DNA from: Alphaproteobacteria bacterium
GTDB lineage: Bacteria; Pseudomonadota; Alphaproteobacteria; UBA8366; GCA-2717185
DNA: 64,000 bases
Reading direction: 5' to 3'
NCBI GenBank assembly: GCA_040905865.1
Contig: JBBDQU010000005.1
Span: 1-64,000, forward strand
In this document: in pieces, positions 1 through 8,560 of the stretch
Position numbering within the stretch: position 1 is the first letter of the stretch
How the letters are laid out: each line of letters opens with the position of its first letter
Made by a program: the position numbers and the translations under genes
The notes under the pieces: generated by a model
Databases searched by the model: none
The model's input: the letters and a program-made list of their open reading frames with translations, nothing else
What the model was told of the DNA's origin: nothing

Positions 1-66
1 GGAGCTTGAATCACAATTTCTCCCGCAGGGGAATCCTGAATCTCAACAGGCCCTAGAGTGCGCGGC
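1..66. other. Window edge, no gene called
   Basis: One forward frame is open from the edge to a TAG at 54-56 (17 codons). It could be the tail of a gene lying outside the window, but nothing in it is recognisable and I do not call it a gene. Confidence 0.3.
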
Positions 67-96
67 AAAAAAAACGGGGCCCGAAAGCCCCGTTTT
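67..96 (-). terminator. Intrinsic terminator of the PuuD-like gene
   Basis: A 10-bp perfect stem (71-80 with 87-96, AAAACGGGGC and its complement) encloses a 6-base loop. On the minus strand it is followed by eight U (74-67). It lies 22 bases past the stop of the minus-strand gene at 119-730, so it should end that transcript. Confidence 0.85.
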
Positions 97-118
97 CCAT
101 CGCTCTACCGCCGCAATC

Positions 119-730
119 TCAGGAGAGACGGTACAGGTTCTGCGCCGCGACCATGGCGAAGAGCATCGGCAGCGACAGCATCGTGTTGGTGCGCGAGAAC
201 AGCATCGCCTTGCGGCCGGCCGCGGCTTTTTCCTCGGCGCTGCCATCGACGATGCCCAGGGCAACCTTCTGGTTTGGCCAGATGATGAACCAGACGTTGA
301 ACCACATGATGATGCCGAACCACATGCCGATGCCGATCATCCGGTGACCGGTTGTCGGTTCGGTGCCGGCGAAGCCGAGCGACATGGCTTCGATGATGTA
401 ACCGTTCAGCGACGCGACGCCGAGCCCGGTTACGATGGTCACCATGGCGGCCCAGCGGAACCAGAACAATGCCGCGGGTGCGATCACCTTGCTGATTGCC
501 GGCTTCTGCTCGTCCGGAATCTTGCCCATATTGGGTATCTGCACGAAGTTGAAATACCACAGGATGCCGATCCACATGATGCCGCTGGCGACATGCAGCC
601 AGCGCCAGGCAAAGCTCCAGAAAGCCGTCCCTTCAAAGTCGCCGTAGCTGTAATACATGACAAACAGAAGAATCAGGATTACCAGCCCCGCAATAATCGT
701 TTTCGTCAGGTCTTGAAGGATTGCGCCCAT
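119..730 (-). CDS. Urate hydroxylase (PuuD) N-terminal domain-like membrane protein, short form
   Basis: 203 residues and strongly hydrophobic, with about five membrane segments (near residues 10-30, 40-62, 85-105, 130-150, 175-197). The tryptophan- and histidine-rich segments (RWLHVASGIMWIG near 43-55 with H46; GHRMIGIGMWFG near 128-139 with H129) match the membrane domain of PuuD-type urate oxidases (PF06181). PuuD proper also has a C-terminal cytochrome c domain with CXXCH; this protein stops before it. Urate oxidation is therefore not established, and a haem-binding or electron-transfer membrane role is equally possible. No purine-degradation genes lie nearby. It is transcribed alone, divergent from the next gene, and ends at a strong terminator. 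The family match is good; the function is unknown. Confidence 0.75.
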   Translation of the reverse strand: MGAILQDLTKTIIAGLVILILLFVMYYSYGDFEGTAFWSFAWRWLHVASGIMWIGILWYFNFVQIPNMGKIPDEQKPAISKVIAPAALFWFRWAAMVTIVTGLGVASLNGYIIEAMSLGFAGTEPTTGHRMIGIGMWFGIIMWFNVWFIIWPNQKVALGIVDGSAEEKAAAGRKAMLFSRTNTMLSLPMLFAMVAAQNLYRLS

Positions 731-954
731 ATCTCTACCACCCCCTATTGTTTTCTATGACGTTGAGCCACAACATATGGAACTTGTGCCTAATTATTAT
801 GCGGACGGTGCGACAAATTGTACAGTCGCATGTAACGGATAGGTAACGGCCTTACCACACGGCGGTTACGCGGCCTGATTCCTGTCAGGGCATGCCGCGT
901 ACGGCGCCGGACGGGAAGATGCTGTGGTACCGCATTGAATTTCCAGAGGAATTG

Positions 955-1797
955 ATGCCGGAAGAGGTGGATTCATACTGCGCGGATCTTGTGCGAAAGT
1001 ATGATTCGGACCGGTATCTACTCACCATGATGGCGCCTGTGTCGCGCCGCGCCGCGTTACTGGCTGTTTACGCCTTCAATGTTGAAATTGTACGAATTCG
1101 CGAATCAGTGTCGGAAAGCATGCTGGGCGCCATTCGACTGCAGTGGTGGCGCGATGCGATCGACGCGCTGTATTCGGGTCGGGGGCCTGCCCACGCGGTC
1201 ATCCGTCCGCTGGGTGAGGCCGTCGAACGGCATGGATTGTCGCAGGATCTGTTCCATCGTGTCATCGACGGCCGGGCGGCCGACCTGGACAGTACGCAGC
1301 CGGCGACGCTCGACGGTCTTGTGGCTTATGCGGACGAGACATCGACGCCGCTAATCCTGCTGGCGCTGGAAATCACGGGCCAGCGCGAGGATCTGTCCGC
1401 AGTGGCTTCGGACGCCGGGGTCGCCTGGGCGCTGACCGGGCTTGTCAGGGCCATACCGTTTCATTTGCGAAATGGTTGGAACTGCCTGCCGGTGGATGCT
1501 TGCGCGCGGCACGGCTTTGCGGTGCAGGACTTGCCGGCGGCGGCGGCGCAGGAGAAACTGTCGCGGGTTGTCTGCGACATTTCGGAATACACCGGCCAAC
1601 GGATCGCCGCGGCGCGTTCGGCGCGCGGCCGTCTGACACGCGCCGGACTGCCGGCGTTGCTGCCCGTATCCTTTGCCGCCGCTTACCAGCGCCGTCTCGA
1701 AAGAGTCGGATTCAATCCATACGATGCCCGCATGGCGGGGCCGCCGCCGATGATCGCATGGCGGCTGCTGCTGCGCCTGCTATCGGGTCGGTATTGA
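955..1797 (+). CDS. Squalene/phytoene synthase-fold protein, NDUFAF6-like
   Basis: About 280 residues from the ATG at 955, chosen because AGAGGA sits 5-6 bases upstream; an in-frame ATG at 892 would add 21 residues without a good ribosome site. The protein has the trans-isoprenyl synthase fold. Motifs such as [24 protein letters not shown] and the [16 protein letters not shown] region resemble human NDUFAF6, a complex I assembly factor, more than true phytoene synthases. The aspartate-rich DXXXD motifs of active synthases are not obvious. No carotenoid or hopanoid genes lie nearby. A complex I assembly role is inferred from the family. It converges on trmFO with an 18-base overlap of the 3' ends. 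Confidence 0.75.
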   Translation: MPEEVDSYCADLVRKYDSDRYLLTMMAPVSRRAALLAVYAFNVEIVRIRESVSESMLGAIRLQWWRDAIDALYSGRGPAHAVIRPLGEAVERHGLSQDLFHRVIDGRAADLDSTQPATLDGLVAYADETSTPLILLALEITGQREDLSAVASDAGVAWALTGLVRAIPFHLRNGWNCLPVDACARHGFAVQDLPAAAAQEKLSRVVCDISEYTGQRIAAARSARGRLTRAGLPALLPVSFAAAYQRRLERVGFNPYDARMAGPPPMIAWRLLLRLLSGRY

Positions 1798-3156
1798 CAG
1801 GACTCCCGTTTCAGCCTGGTCGACGCCAAGCCAGGCGGCGAGATCGGTGAGGGCGCGCTGGGAATAGCCGGCGCGGCGCTCCCGCCGGCCCTTGCGGCGG
1901 CGCTGGTTCTTTTCCAGCACGTCCAGCGGTGGAAACAGGCCAAAATTGACGTTCATCGGCTGGAAGGTATCGTCCGACGCGCCGCCGGTAATATGCGCCA
2001 GCAGGGCGCCCAGCGCGGTGGTCGGCGGCGGCGGGACCGGCGCGTCGCCCCGCTGTTCGGCGGCGGCGAACCGGCCGGCGAGCAGGCCGCATGCGGCGGA
2101 TTCCAGGTATCCCTCGACGCCGGTGATCTGCCCCGCGAAGCGGAGGCGGGGCATTTGCGCCAGGCGGAGCGTCCCGTCCAGCAGGCGGGGGCTGTTGAGG
2201 AAGGTATTGCGGTGGATACCGCCAAGCCGTGCGAATTCCGCCGATTCCAGGCCGGGGATGGTCCGGAAGATGGCTTTCTGGGCGCCGTGTTTCAGCTTGG
2301 TCTGGAATCCGACCATGTTGTAAAGCGTGCCCAGCGCATTGTCCTGGCGCAACTGCACCACGGCGTGGGCGCGCCGGCCGGTATGCGGGTCGGTCAGGCC
2401 GATGGGCTTCATCGGGCCGAAGCGCAGGGTATCCTCGCCGCGTTCCGCCATGACCTCGATCGGCAGGCAGCCCTCGAAATAGGGCGTGTCCTTTTCCCAG
2501 TCGTGGAATTCGGTAACGTCGCCGGCGCGCAGCGCGGCGATGAACGCCTTGTATTGCGCTTCGTCGAGCGGGCAGTTGATGTAGTCGGCGCCGTCGCCCT
2601 TGTCGTACCGGGACTGGAACCAGGATTTCGAGAAATCGATCGACTCACGGTGGATGACCGGCGCGATGGCGTCGAAGAAGGCGAGGGAATCCTCGCCGGT
2701 GAGCTGGCGGATCGCCTCGCTGAGCGGCGGCGCGGTCAGGGGGCCGGTGGCGACGATGACGGACGACCACGACGCCGGCGGCAGGCCTGAAATCTCTTCA
2801 CGGGCGATGGTGACAAGCGGTTCGGCCTCGAGGCGTCGGGTCACCGTATGGGAAAAGGCGTTGCGGTCTACCGCCAGCGCCCCGCCGGCCGGGACCCGGT
2901 TGAAGTCGGCCGCCGCCATGATCAGCGAATGGCAACGCCGCATTTCCTCGTGCAGCAGGCCGACGGCATTGTGTTCGGCATCGTCGGACCGGAAGGAGTT
3001 GGAACAGACCAGTTCGGCAAGGCCGTCGGTCTGATGCGCATCCGTGCCGCGAACGGGCCGCATTTCGTGCAGTATTACGGGAATGCCGGCGTGGGCCAGT
3101 TGCCAGGCCGCTTCCGAGCCGGCGAGGCCACCGCCGATGATGTGAACAGGTTCCAG
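1780..3156 (-). CDS. trmFO: Methylenetetrahydrofolate-tRNA-(uracil-5-)-methyltransferase TrmFO
   Basis: This folate- and FAD-dependent enzyme makes ribothymidine at position 54 of tRNA. The FAD-binding Rossmann motif ([18 protein letters not shown]) lies upstream of the first in-frame ATG (3063), so that ATG cannot be the start. Family hallmarks follow: [15 protein letters not shown], the cysteine motif [11 protein letters not shown], and the C-terminal [16 protein letters not shown]. Reading from 3156 gives about 458 residues, the usual length. Between the upstream in-frame stop (near 3205) and the Rossmann motif there is no ATG, GTG or TTG. The best candidates are CTG at 3156 or ATC at 3171 (AGGA 3 bases upstream). 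The enzyme call is certain; the start is not. Confidence 0.93.
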   Translation of the reverse strand: MEPVHIIGGGLAGSEAAWQLAHAGIPVILHEMRPVRGTDAHQTDGLAELVCSNSFRSDDAEHNAVGLLHEEMRRCHSLIMAAADFNRVPAGGALAVDRNAFSHTVTRRLEAEPLVTIAREEISGLPPASWSSVIVATGPLTAPPLSEAIRQLTGEDSLAFFDAIAPVIHRESIDFSKSWFQSRYDKGDGADYINCPLDEAQYKAFIAALRAGDVTEFHDWEKDTPYFEGCLPIEVMAERGEDTLRFGPMKPIGLTDPHTGRRAHAVVQLRQDNALGTLYNMVGFQTKLKHGAQKAIFRTIPGLESAEFARLGGIHRNTFLNSPRLLDGTLRLAQMPRLRFAGQITGVEGYLESAACGLLAGRFAAAEQRGDAPVPPPPTTALGALLAHITGGASDDTFQPMNVNFGLFPPLDVLEKNQRRRKGRRERRAGYSQRALTDLAAWLGVDQAETGVLSIPTR

Positions 3157-3219
3157 GGCGTTTCGTCCGATTTGTCCTGTTGCAGGGGCGGGGAATCTAG
3201 CGGTTTATATAAAGATTAC

Positions 3220-3258
3220 AAAAAAGAAAAAGCCGGCTTCGGTTTCCCGAAGCCGGCT
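3220..3258 (-). terminator. Intrinsic terminator after the small lipoprotein gene
   Basis: A 12-bp perfect GC-rich stem (3231-3242 with 3247-3258) encloses a 4-base loop. On the minus strand it is followed by a U-rich tract (3230-3220). It lies 16 bases past the stop of the lipoprotein gene and separates the porin/lipoprotein unit from trmFO. Confidence 0.9.
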
Positions 3259-3274
3259 TCGTCTCAATATCGTC

Positions 3275-3454
3275 TTACCGACCGTAGATGACCATTTCGC
3301 CGCGTTGTCCGGTGAAAATTCCCGGCCCTTTCGGATCCCGCGGATCGCCCCGCTGTGCTTCCGGAAGGTACGGTTTGTACGGAATTTTCTGGCACGCAGT
3401 CGCCGCGATGGATATCGCCGCCGCCATTGTCAGAACCGTACAAACCCGTTTCAC
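3275..3454 (-). CDS. Small putative lipoprotein, 59 residues
   Basis: A GTG start at 3454 is preceded by a clear ribosome site (AGAGGAAG, 5-6 bases upstream). The frame runs 59 codons to TAA at 3275-3277, directly before a strong terminator. The N-terminus is basic then hydrophobic (VKRVCTVLTMAAAISIAATAC) with a plausible lipobox ATA-C, putting the lipidated cysteine at residue 21. The mature part is about 38 residues, rich in proline and glycine. It begins 36 bases after the porin stop and is probably co-transcribed with it. I do not recognise the family; an envelope role is inferred from the signal and the porin linkage. It could be missed because it is short and starts with GTG. Confidence 0.7.
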   Translation of the reverse strand: MKRVCTVLTMAAAISIAATACQKIPYKPYLPEAQRGDPRDPKGPGIFTGQRGEMVIYGR

Positions 3455-3490
3455 GTTGAACTTCCTCTTTCCGGTCGATTGTTATACGGC

Positions 3491-4669
3491 TCAGAAGCTG
3501 ATGCGCATACCAGCCGTTACGATGTCGATATCGTCGATGGAGACACCGGTACGTTCAGCCGCGAAGTTGTGGTAAGCGGCATAGACCTCGGCGCCAAGGG
3601 GTTCGACCACCTGGACAACACCGAGGCTCCAACGCTCGCCCTCGTCGTTCGTGGCGTTGTCGGTTTCGTTCTGGCTCCAGTCAATGGCAAGACGGGTCTG
3701 GCCAAGTTCGGTTGCGTTGAACATGTAACCGACCTTGACGTAGAGCCGGTCCTGGTCAGTCGTATCGGCATCACGATCGGCCGCGCCAACCATGAAGTTG
3801 AGACCCATCGGAAGCAGAACACCGATCGAACCATTGATCGTATCGCTATCGAGGTCGGGAGTGGCGGGAGTGTTGGTGCCGTTGCCGTCCTTGAGGCGGT
3901 CATACGCGATTGCCGCCTTGACCTTTACGCCGCCGAAATCGCCGCCGTAGTTGAGGCCGTAGTTCTGGTTATCTTCATTGGCCAACGACGTCACAAACTG
4001 GAAGCCACCGAACACCGGCGAGTCGTACCGGATACGATCCGTACGGCCAGCGTCAAGATTGCTGAAGATTGAGCCAGTGACGCCGCTGTTGGCGCCGGTT
4101 GCCGAATTCTTGAACGGTTCGGCGCCGATCATGGCGTTACCCGCCGTCTGGACCAAGGTCGTTCCGGACATATCCGCCCTGCCGTGATAACCGTCAGTCG
4201 CGAGACTGCCGTCACCGAGGGAGAACGTCCCCATGGACTTGCTCGACAACGCAAGTGTCATCTGCCGAACCCTGAATGTGTCCTGATCGTTCGTCAGATC
4301 ATTGGAGTCAATCAGTTGATCGCTGGAACTGTTTTCACCGAGTTCGATGGTCGTCCTGACGCTGAGATCGTCCGAGATATTGCCGGTGCCAACGAAGCGG
4401 AACCGCGTTTCAGATTCGCCGTTCCCCGAGAAGATCACGGCGCTGCTTTGGCCATTGTCCCTGTACTGCATCATCTGGTTGACATGACCGGAGACAACGA
4501 GATTCATTGTCTTCTTGCTGCGGGCGACATACTGGCCACCGCCGGACTTTTCGAGCGCCTGAACGCGCTTTTCGAGTGCGCCGATGTCCTGCGCCGAAAC
4601 CGACGAGGCGGCCAGGGCGGCAACCGCGGCAAGTGCTGTGCTGCTGAGCAGCTTCACACGTAATTGCAT
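3491..4669 (-). CDS. Outer-membrane porin
   Basis: 392 residues from the ATG at 4669, which has GGAGGA 4 bases upstream; an ATG at 4690 lies before that ribosome site and is rejected. A signal peptide (residues 1-26, ending VSA-Q) is followed by a short predicted coiled coil (DIGALEKRVQALEKS), as in alphaproteobacterial trimeric porins. The rest shows alternating aromatic beta-strand patterns and ends in phenylalanine, the usual signal for the BAM machinery. It would form a diffusion channel; substrate selectivity cannot be read. The N-terminal coiled-coil stub also occurs in phosphate-selective and general porins of the group. The small lipoprotein gene follows 36 bases downstream. Confidence 0.85.
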   Translation of the reverse strand: MQLRVKLLSSTALAAVAALAASSVSAQDIGALEKRVQALEKSGGGQYVARSKKTMNLVVSGHVNQMMQYRDNGQSSAVIFSGNGESETRFRFVGTGNISDDLSVRTTIELGENSSSDQLIDSNDLTNDQDTFRVRQMTLALSSKSMGTFSLGDGSLATDGYHGRADMSGTTLVQTAGNAMIGAEPFKNSATGANSGVTGSIFSNLDAGRTDRIRYDSPVFGGFQFVTSLANEDNQNYGLNYGGDFGGVKVKAAIAYDRLKDGNGTNTPATPDLDSDTINGSIGVLLPMGLNFMVGAADRDADTTDQDRLYVKVGYMFNATELGQTRLAIDWSQNETDNATNDEGERWSLGVVQVVEPLGAEVYAAYHNFAAERTGVSIDDIDIVTAGMRISF

Positions 4670-4999
4670 TACTTCCTCCATACTGATCATTTAAAAACGA
4701 ACGTTGACTTCCCTCAAATCGAACAACCCGAAGTATTGGATGTTGCTCAGCTTGCAAGCTTTGACTTTGAGCATGATCAGTGTGGAATAGTGAACATGTT
4801 CAGAAGGCAAGCGGCTCATCCAAGCTCCGATACCGGTTGATCTGTCGAGAACCTATTCTTTGGGCAGGCGGGGTGTCAACGAAAGCGGGAGGTATGGCGG
4901 TATTAAGCTGGCGCTTGTTGCATTATTGCAACATGGCGCTTTGCCCCGCTTTAAAAGGTTAATGCGCGCCGGGGTGCTGAAGGGCCGCAAAATTGTGCT
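4670..4999. other. Intergenic region upstream of the porin
   Basis: 330 bases with no supportable gene. It holds a perfect 12-bp palindrome (4749-4760, AGCTTGCAAGCT) about 80 bases before the porin start, a candidate operator. A hairpin at 4911-4939 (7-bp core TGTTGCA/TGCAACA, extended by GCGC) has no U-run and may be a weak 3' structure of the TPR gene. No promoter stands out. Confidence 0.4.
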
Positions 5000-6739
5000 C
5001 TAAGTATTGGGTACGACATCGAATGCGATACTGTAGCGTTTCTCCGGGCTGTCGAAGGGAAGCGTGCGATGGCCGAAATATGATGGAAATAAAACGACCA
5101 GGCCTTCCCTTGGCTGGATTACCCGTGTCCTGGGGTCGCGGGTCGTGGGAATGGAATAAAGGCTGCGGCCGAATTCGATGCATCCGGCATTTTCCCGCGC
5201 CTGTCCCGCGTCCAGTGGCGGCAGCGATGGATAGTAGGTGCCGCTGAGCCAGCCGGTCGGGTGGAAATGCGTGTCATGGAATCCGTCTGAATCCATGATA
5301 TTCGCCCATACTTCCAGATGGTGGTCTTGCGGGGGAGACTGCAGGAAGGGGTGCGACGGGTCGGCATCCACCACGGCCTGGTATTGCGCAATGGTCCCCA
5401 GGATCATTTCCTCGAAATCCGCGAAGGGGCCTTTCTCGCCGTCCAGCAGTTCCAGTGTGGCCTGCCCGTTATTGAGCGAGCGATTGGTTTTTGAATGATA
5501 AAGTGTAGGATGATTGCGGATATGCTCGCAAAGCGCCCGGTTGAAGGCGCCGATATCCCTGTATCCGTCCGGCGGGGCCAGATCGAAGCACCGGACAAGG
5601 GAATCGGCGTCCAGCAGGTATTGCGCTTCCGCGGCGCAGCCCATTTCGTTCAGCGCTGTCGATTTGAAAGCCAGCGCGGCGCAATGTCCCGGATCGCCGG
5701 CAAGAATCATGTCGCAGGTTTCCAGCGCCGCCCGGTGGTTCCGGTCGCAGAGATACGCAATGGTCAGGGTGATCAGGTTTTCCGCCGACGGCGGCGCCAG
5801 CGCGATCGCCGCTTCGCCGACCGCCACCGCTTCCGCCGTCCGGCCGGACAGGGCGAGCGCATGGGTAAGGTCGAAGCGCGCCTTCAGGTCGTCGGGCGCC
5901 AGTTGCACAACGCGATTCAGGGCCCTGGCGGCCTCGGCATGGTCGCCGGTCTTCAGGCAGGTGTCGCCGATGCTGCGAATGGCGCTCCGATGTTCGGGCG
6001 ACAGCGCGACGGCGCGTTCAAAGGCCCGCAGCGATTCATCGAGGCGGTTCATTCGGCCCAGCAGCGAACCCAGATTGACCTGGCAATCCGCGGAATCGGG
6101 TTCGAGTTCGATGGCCCGCCGGTAACAGGCCTCGGCTTCTTCCAGGCGCCCGGCCTGCTGCAGCGCGCCGCCGCAGTTCATGTGCAGGATGCCGGTGTCG
6201 GGGCTCAGCGCGATGGCTTTCCTGAAAACCCCGACGGCATCGTCGAACGCGCCGGTCTGGACACAGGCATAGCCGAGGTTATGGAGTGTCGGCAGGTCGT
6301 CGGGCCGCCGTTCGAGCGAAGCCCGAAAGCATGATATTGCCGCATCGAACTTCCCCTGCTGTCCATAAACCAGGCCCAGTTCCGCATGGGCTTCGCCATC
6401 GTCGGGGGCGATTTCGATGGCCCGGCGCAGCAGGTCTTCCGCCGGTCCTTGCGCGCCGGTCCGAAAACAGCACAGCGCGAGCAGGCGCAGGGCTTCGGGG
6501 ATATCGCGGTCCCGGGTCAGGATACGGATACAGGACTCCTCGGTATCGCGAAACAGTCCGGCGTGGAACTGCTGGCCGGCATCCGTCAGGTCCCTGGCGG
6601 TTGCGCCGGAGCGGCTGCGCCCGCTGTCACCGCCAGACCGGCTGACCGGCTGGCGCAACAGCTTCCTGATAAAGGAATCGCGCTGGCGCCGCCGGCGTTT
6701 GTCGCTGATTCTCCCCGCCATCCCGATGGCTGCCTTCAC
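5000..6739 (-). CDS. TPR protein with C-terminal putative 2-oxoglutarate/Fe(II) oxygenase domain
   Basis: Up to 579 residues from GTG at 6739; ATG at 6721 is an equally good start. Residues about 45-380 are tandem TPR units (for example DGEAHAELGLVYGQQGKFDAAI). Residues about 400-579 match the 2OG-FeII_Oxy_5 type. The visible metal-ligand pattern is HDTHFHP, followed about 70 residues later by GHRTLPFDSPEKRYSIAFD, giving the distal histidine and the arginine that would hold 2-oxoglutarate. No signal peptide. The substrate is unknown; hydroxylation of a protein or sugar partner held by the TPR array is an inference. It is divergent from a paralog of the same architecture (6833-8443), with about 93 bases between starts. 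Confidence 0.8.
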   Translation of the reverse strand: MKAAIGMAGRISDKRRRRQRDSFIRKLLRQPVSRSGGDSGRSRSGATARDLTDAGQQFHAGLFRDTEESCIRILTRDRDIPEALRLLALCCFRTGAQGPAEDLLRRAIEIAPDDGEAHAELGLVYGQQGKFDAAISCFRASLERRPDDLPTLHNLGYACVQTGAFDDAVGVFRKAIALSPDTGILHMNCGGALQQAGRLEEAEACYRRAIELEPDSADCQVNLGSLLGRMNRLDESLRAFERAVALSPEHRSAIRSIGDTCLKTGDHAEAARALNRVVQLAPDDLKARFDLTHALALSGRTAEAVAVGEAAIALAPPSAENLITLTIAYLCDRNHRAALETCDMILAGDPGHCAALAFKSTALNEMGCAAEAQYLLDADSLVRCFDLAPPDGYRDIGAFNRALCEHIRNHPTLYHSKTNRSLNNGQATLELLDGEKGPFADFEEMILGTIAQYQAVVDADPSHPFLQSPPQDHHLEVWANIMDSDGFHDTHFHPTGWLSGTYYPSLPPLDAGQARENAGCIEFGRSLYSIPTTRDPRTRVIQPREGLVVLFPSYFGHRTLPFDSPEKRYSIAFDVVPNT

Positions 6740-6832
6740 ACTCCTTCAGGTAAACCGCGCGACAGCCTAGACAGTGAGGTATTGCACTGCAAGGATCGGG
6801 TGGCATTGATATTCCTCAAGTGGCGGACGGCA

Positions 6833-8443
6833 ATGTCAGTACGAAAACAGATCGAGCGGATAAGGGCGCTGGCCGCGGCGGGCGATTTCGCGGGCGCCTG
6901 TGCGCTGGGCCGTTCGGTATATACGAAAAATCCGGCGAATATCCCCCTCGGCCTTATTTATGCCCAGGCGCTGCTGGGCGGCGGCGACAATGGCGCGGCG
7001 GCGGATGTGCTGGCGAAAATGACGGGCAACCGCAAGGCGCCGGCCGATGTCTTCCTGATGCGGGCCCATGCGCTGATGCAACTGCGGCGGCTCGATGAGT
7101 GCCTGGAAACGGTGATGTCCGGTCTGAAGAAATTCCCCGACCATCCTGATCTGCTGAACAATGCGGGCGTGTTGAACGATATGCTGAAACGTCCCGCCGG
7201 AGCGGAAACCTGTTTCCGGCAACTGACCCGGGTGCAGCCCCGGCGCGGCGGCGCGTACCTCGGCCTCGGCAACGCCTTGCGGCAGCAGGGCAGGTATGAC
7301 GACGCCCTGCAGGCCTATGAAACGGCCGTCGCGCTGGAACCGGGGAACCCGGCGCCGCAGGTCAACCGGGCCAATATGCTGGGACAGATGGGAGAAGGGG
7401 CGCGCGCGCAGGCCGCCTACCGGGAAATCCTGCAACGCTTTCCCCAGCGCAAGGACGTCCTGTCGAATTTCGCGGCCTCGCTGGCGAATTCGGGGGACCA
7501 TGCCGGCGCGGCGGAACTGTACGAATCCTATATCGAATCCCGCCCCGATGATTTTGACGCCAATCTTTCCTGGGGAAAGGCGCTGCTGAAATCGGGTAAC
7601 GCGGCGGCGGCCGAAACGGTTTTCGCGGCGATGGCGAGCGCCTGGCCCGACCGGACCGGGATCTGCCCCGAACTGATCAATGCCTGTCTGAAAAACGGCG
7701 CGGAGGCGCTGGCCCGAGAATACCAGGCGATGTACCGGGTAAAATTCCCGGCCTCCGCCGATGTTTATTCCTGCGACACGATCCTGGATGCGGCGTCGGG
7801 CGGCAGGGATACGGCCCTGAACGAGGTCCGTTACGACGCCGATATCCAGGCGGCTGAAATCGCCGTGCCGGACGGCTATGCGGACGGGGAGTCCTTCTGG
7901 GACGCCGTCTGCGCCGCGGTCTATGCGCATCCCAGCCTGCGGGAATCGCCGCCGGAACATGCCACGCGCGAGGGTTTCCACAGCGACAACCTGGCGGAGG
8001 AACCGGTGGCGCCGGCCCTGCGGGACCTGATCGCCGCGATAGAAGACAATGTCCGCGACTATGCGGCGCGGCGGGCTGATGCGGGCAATCCGTTCTTCGA
8101 CAACCTGTCCCTGGAGGGGAACCTGTTCCGCATGTGGGCGGTCGTGATGCGGCGGGGCGGCCATCAGGAAGCGCATATCCATCCCAGTTCGCGGATCAGC
8201 GGCGTCGTCTATGCGAAAGTGCCGCCATCGATCCGGGACGGAAACGACCGGTCCGGATGGATCGAATTCGGGCGGCCGCATTCCGATTTCTTCCAGCCGG
8301 AAACCCTGGCGACCCGCATGTTCCAGCCGAAGCGGGGGCGGATGGTGATGTTTCCCGCCTATCTGTACCACCGGACCCTGCCGCTGGACGGCGACGATCA
8401 CCGCATCAGCATCGCTTTCGATTTCTGTACGCCGGGCGCTTGA
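6833..8443 (+). CDS. TPR protein with C-terminal putative 2-oxoglutarate/Fe(II) oxygenase domain (second copy)
   Basis: 536 residues from the ATG at 6833. The open frame extends back to 6386, but that part lies antisense to the divergent neighbour and is rejected. TPR-like helices fill residues about 15-330 (YLGLGNALRQQGRYDDALQA is typical). The C-terminal domain has HQEAHIHPSSRISGVVY and later HRTLPLDGDDHRISIAFDF, the same HxH...H...R arrangement as the neighbour at 5000-6739. Sequence outside the motifs is clearly diverged, so this looks like an old duplication into a head-to-head pair sharing one promoter region. Function is unknown; the oxygenase chemistry is inferred from motifs. Confidence 0.8.
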   Translation: MSVRKQIERIRALAAAGDFAGACALGRSVYTKNPANIPLGLIYAQALLGGGDNGAAADVLAKMTGNRKAPADVFLMRAHALMQLRRLDECLETVMSGLKKFPDHPDLLNNAGVLNDMLKRPAGAETCFRQLTRVQPRRGGAYLGLGNALRQQGRYDDALQAYETAVALEPGNPAPQVNRANMLGQMGEGARAQAAYREILQRFPQRKDVLSNFAASLANSGDHAGAAELYESYIESRPDDFDANLSWGKALLKSGNAAAAETVFAAMASAWPDRTGICPELINACLKNGAEALAREYQAMYRVKFPASADVYSCDTILDAASGGRDTALNEVRYDADIQAAEIAVPDGYADGESFWDAVCAAVYAHPSLRESPPEHATREGFHSDNLAEEPVAPALRDLIAAIEDNVRDYAARRADAGNPFFDNLSLEGNLFRMWAVVMRRGGHQEAHIHPSSRISGVVYAKVPPSIRDGNDRSGWIEFGRPHSDFFQPETLATRMFQPKRGRMVMFPAYLYHRTLPLDGDDHRISIAFDFCTPGA

Positions 8444-8560
8444 ATTTTGCGGCACCAGAAATTGTACATGCCGTCGAAGGTGCGAGGGTGATCCTGTTCG
8501 ATGGCGGCGTCGGCGGGGAACGGTGCGGAAAACGGCATGCAGGGGATCCGCGCGGCGAAG

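Noticed and set aside
6386-6832. N-terminal extension of the second TPR/oxygenase gene
   Set aside because: It is antisense to the divergent gene's 5' part and not TPR-like.
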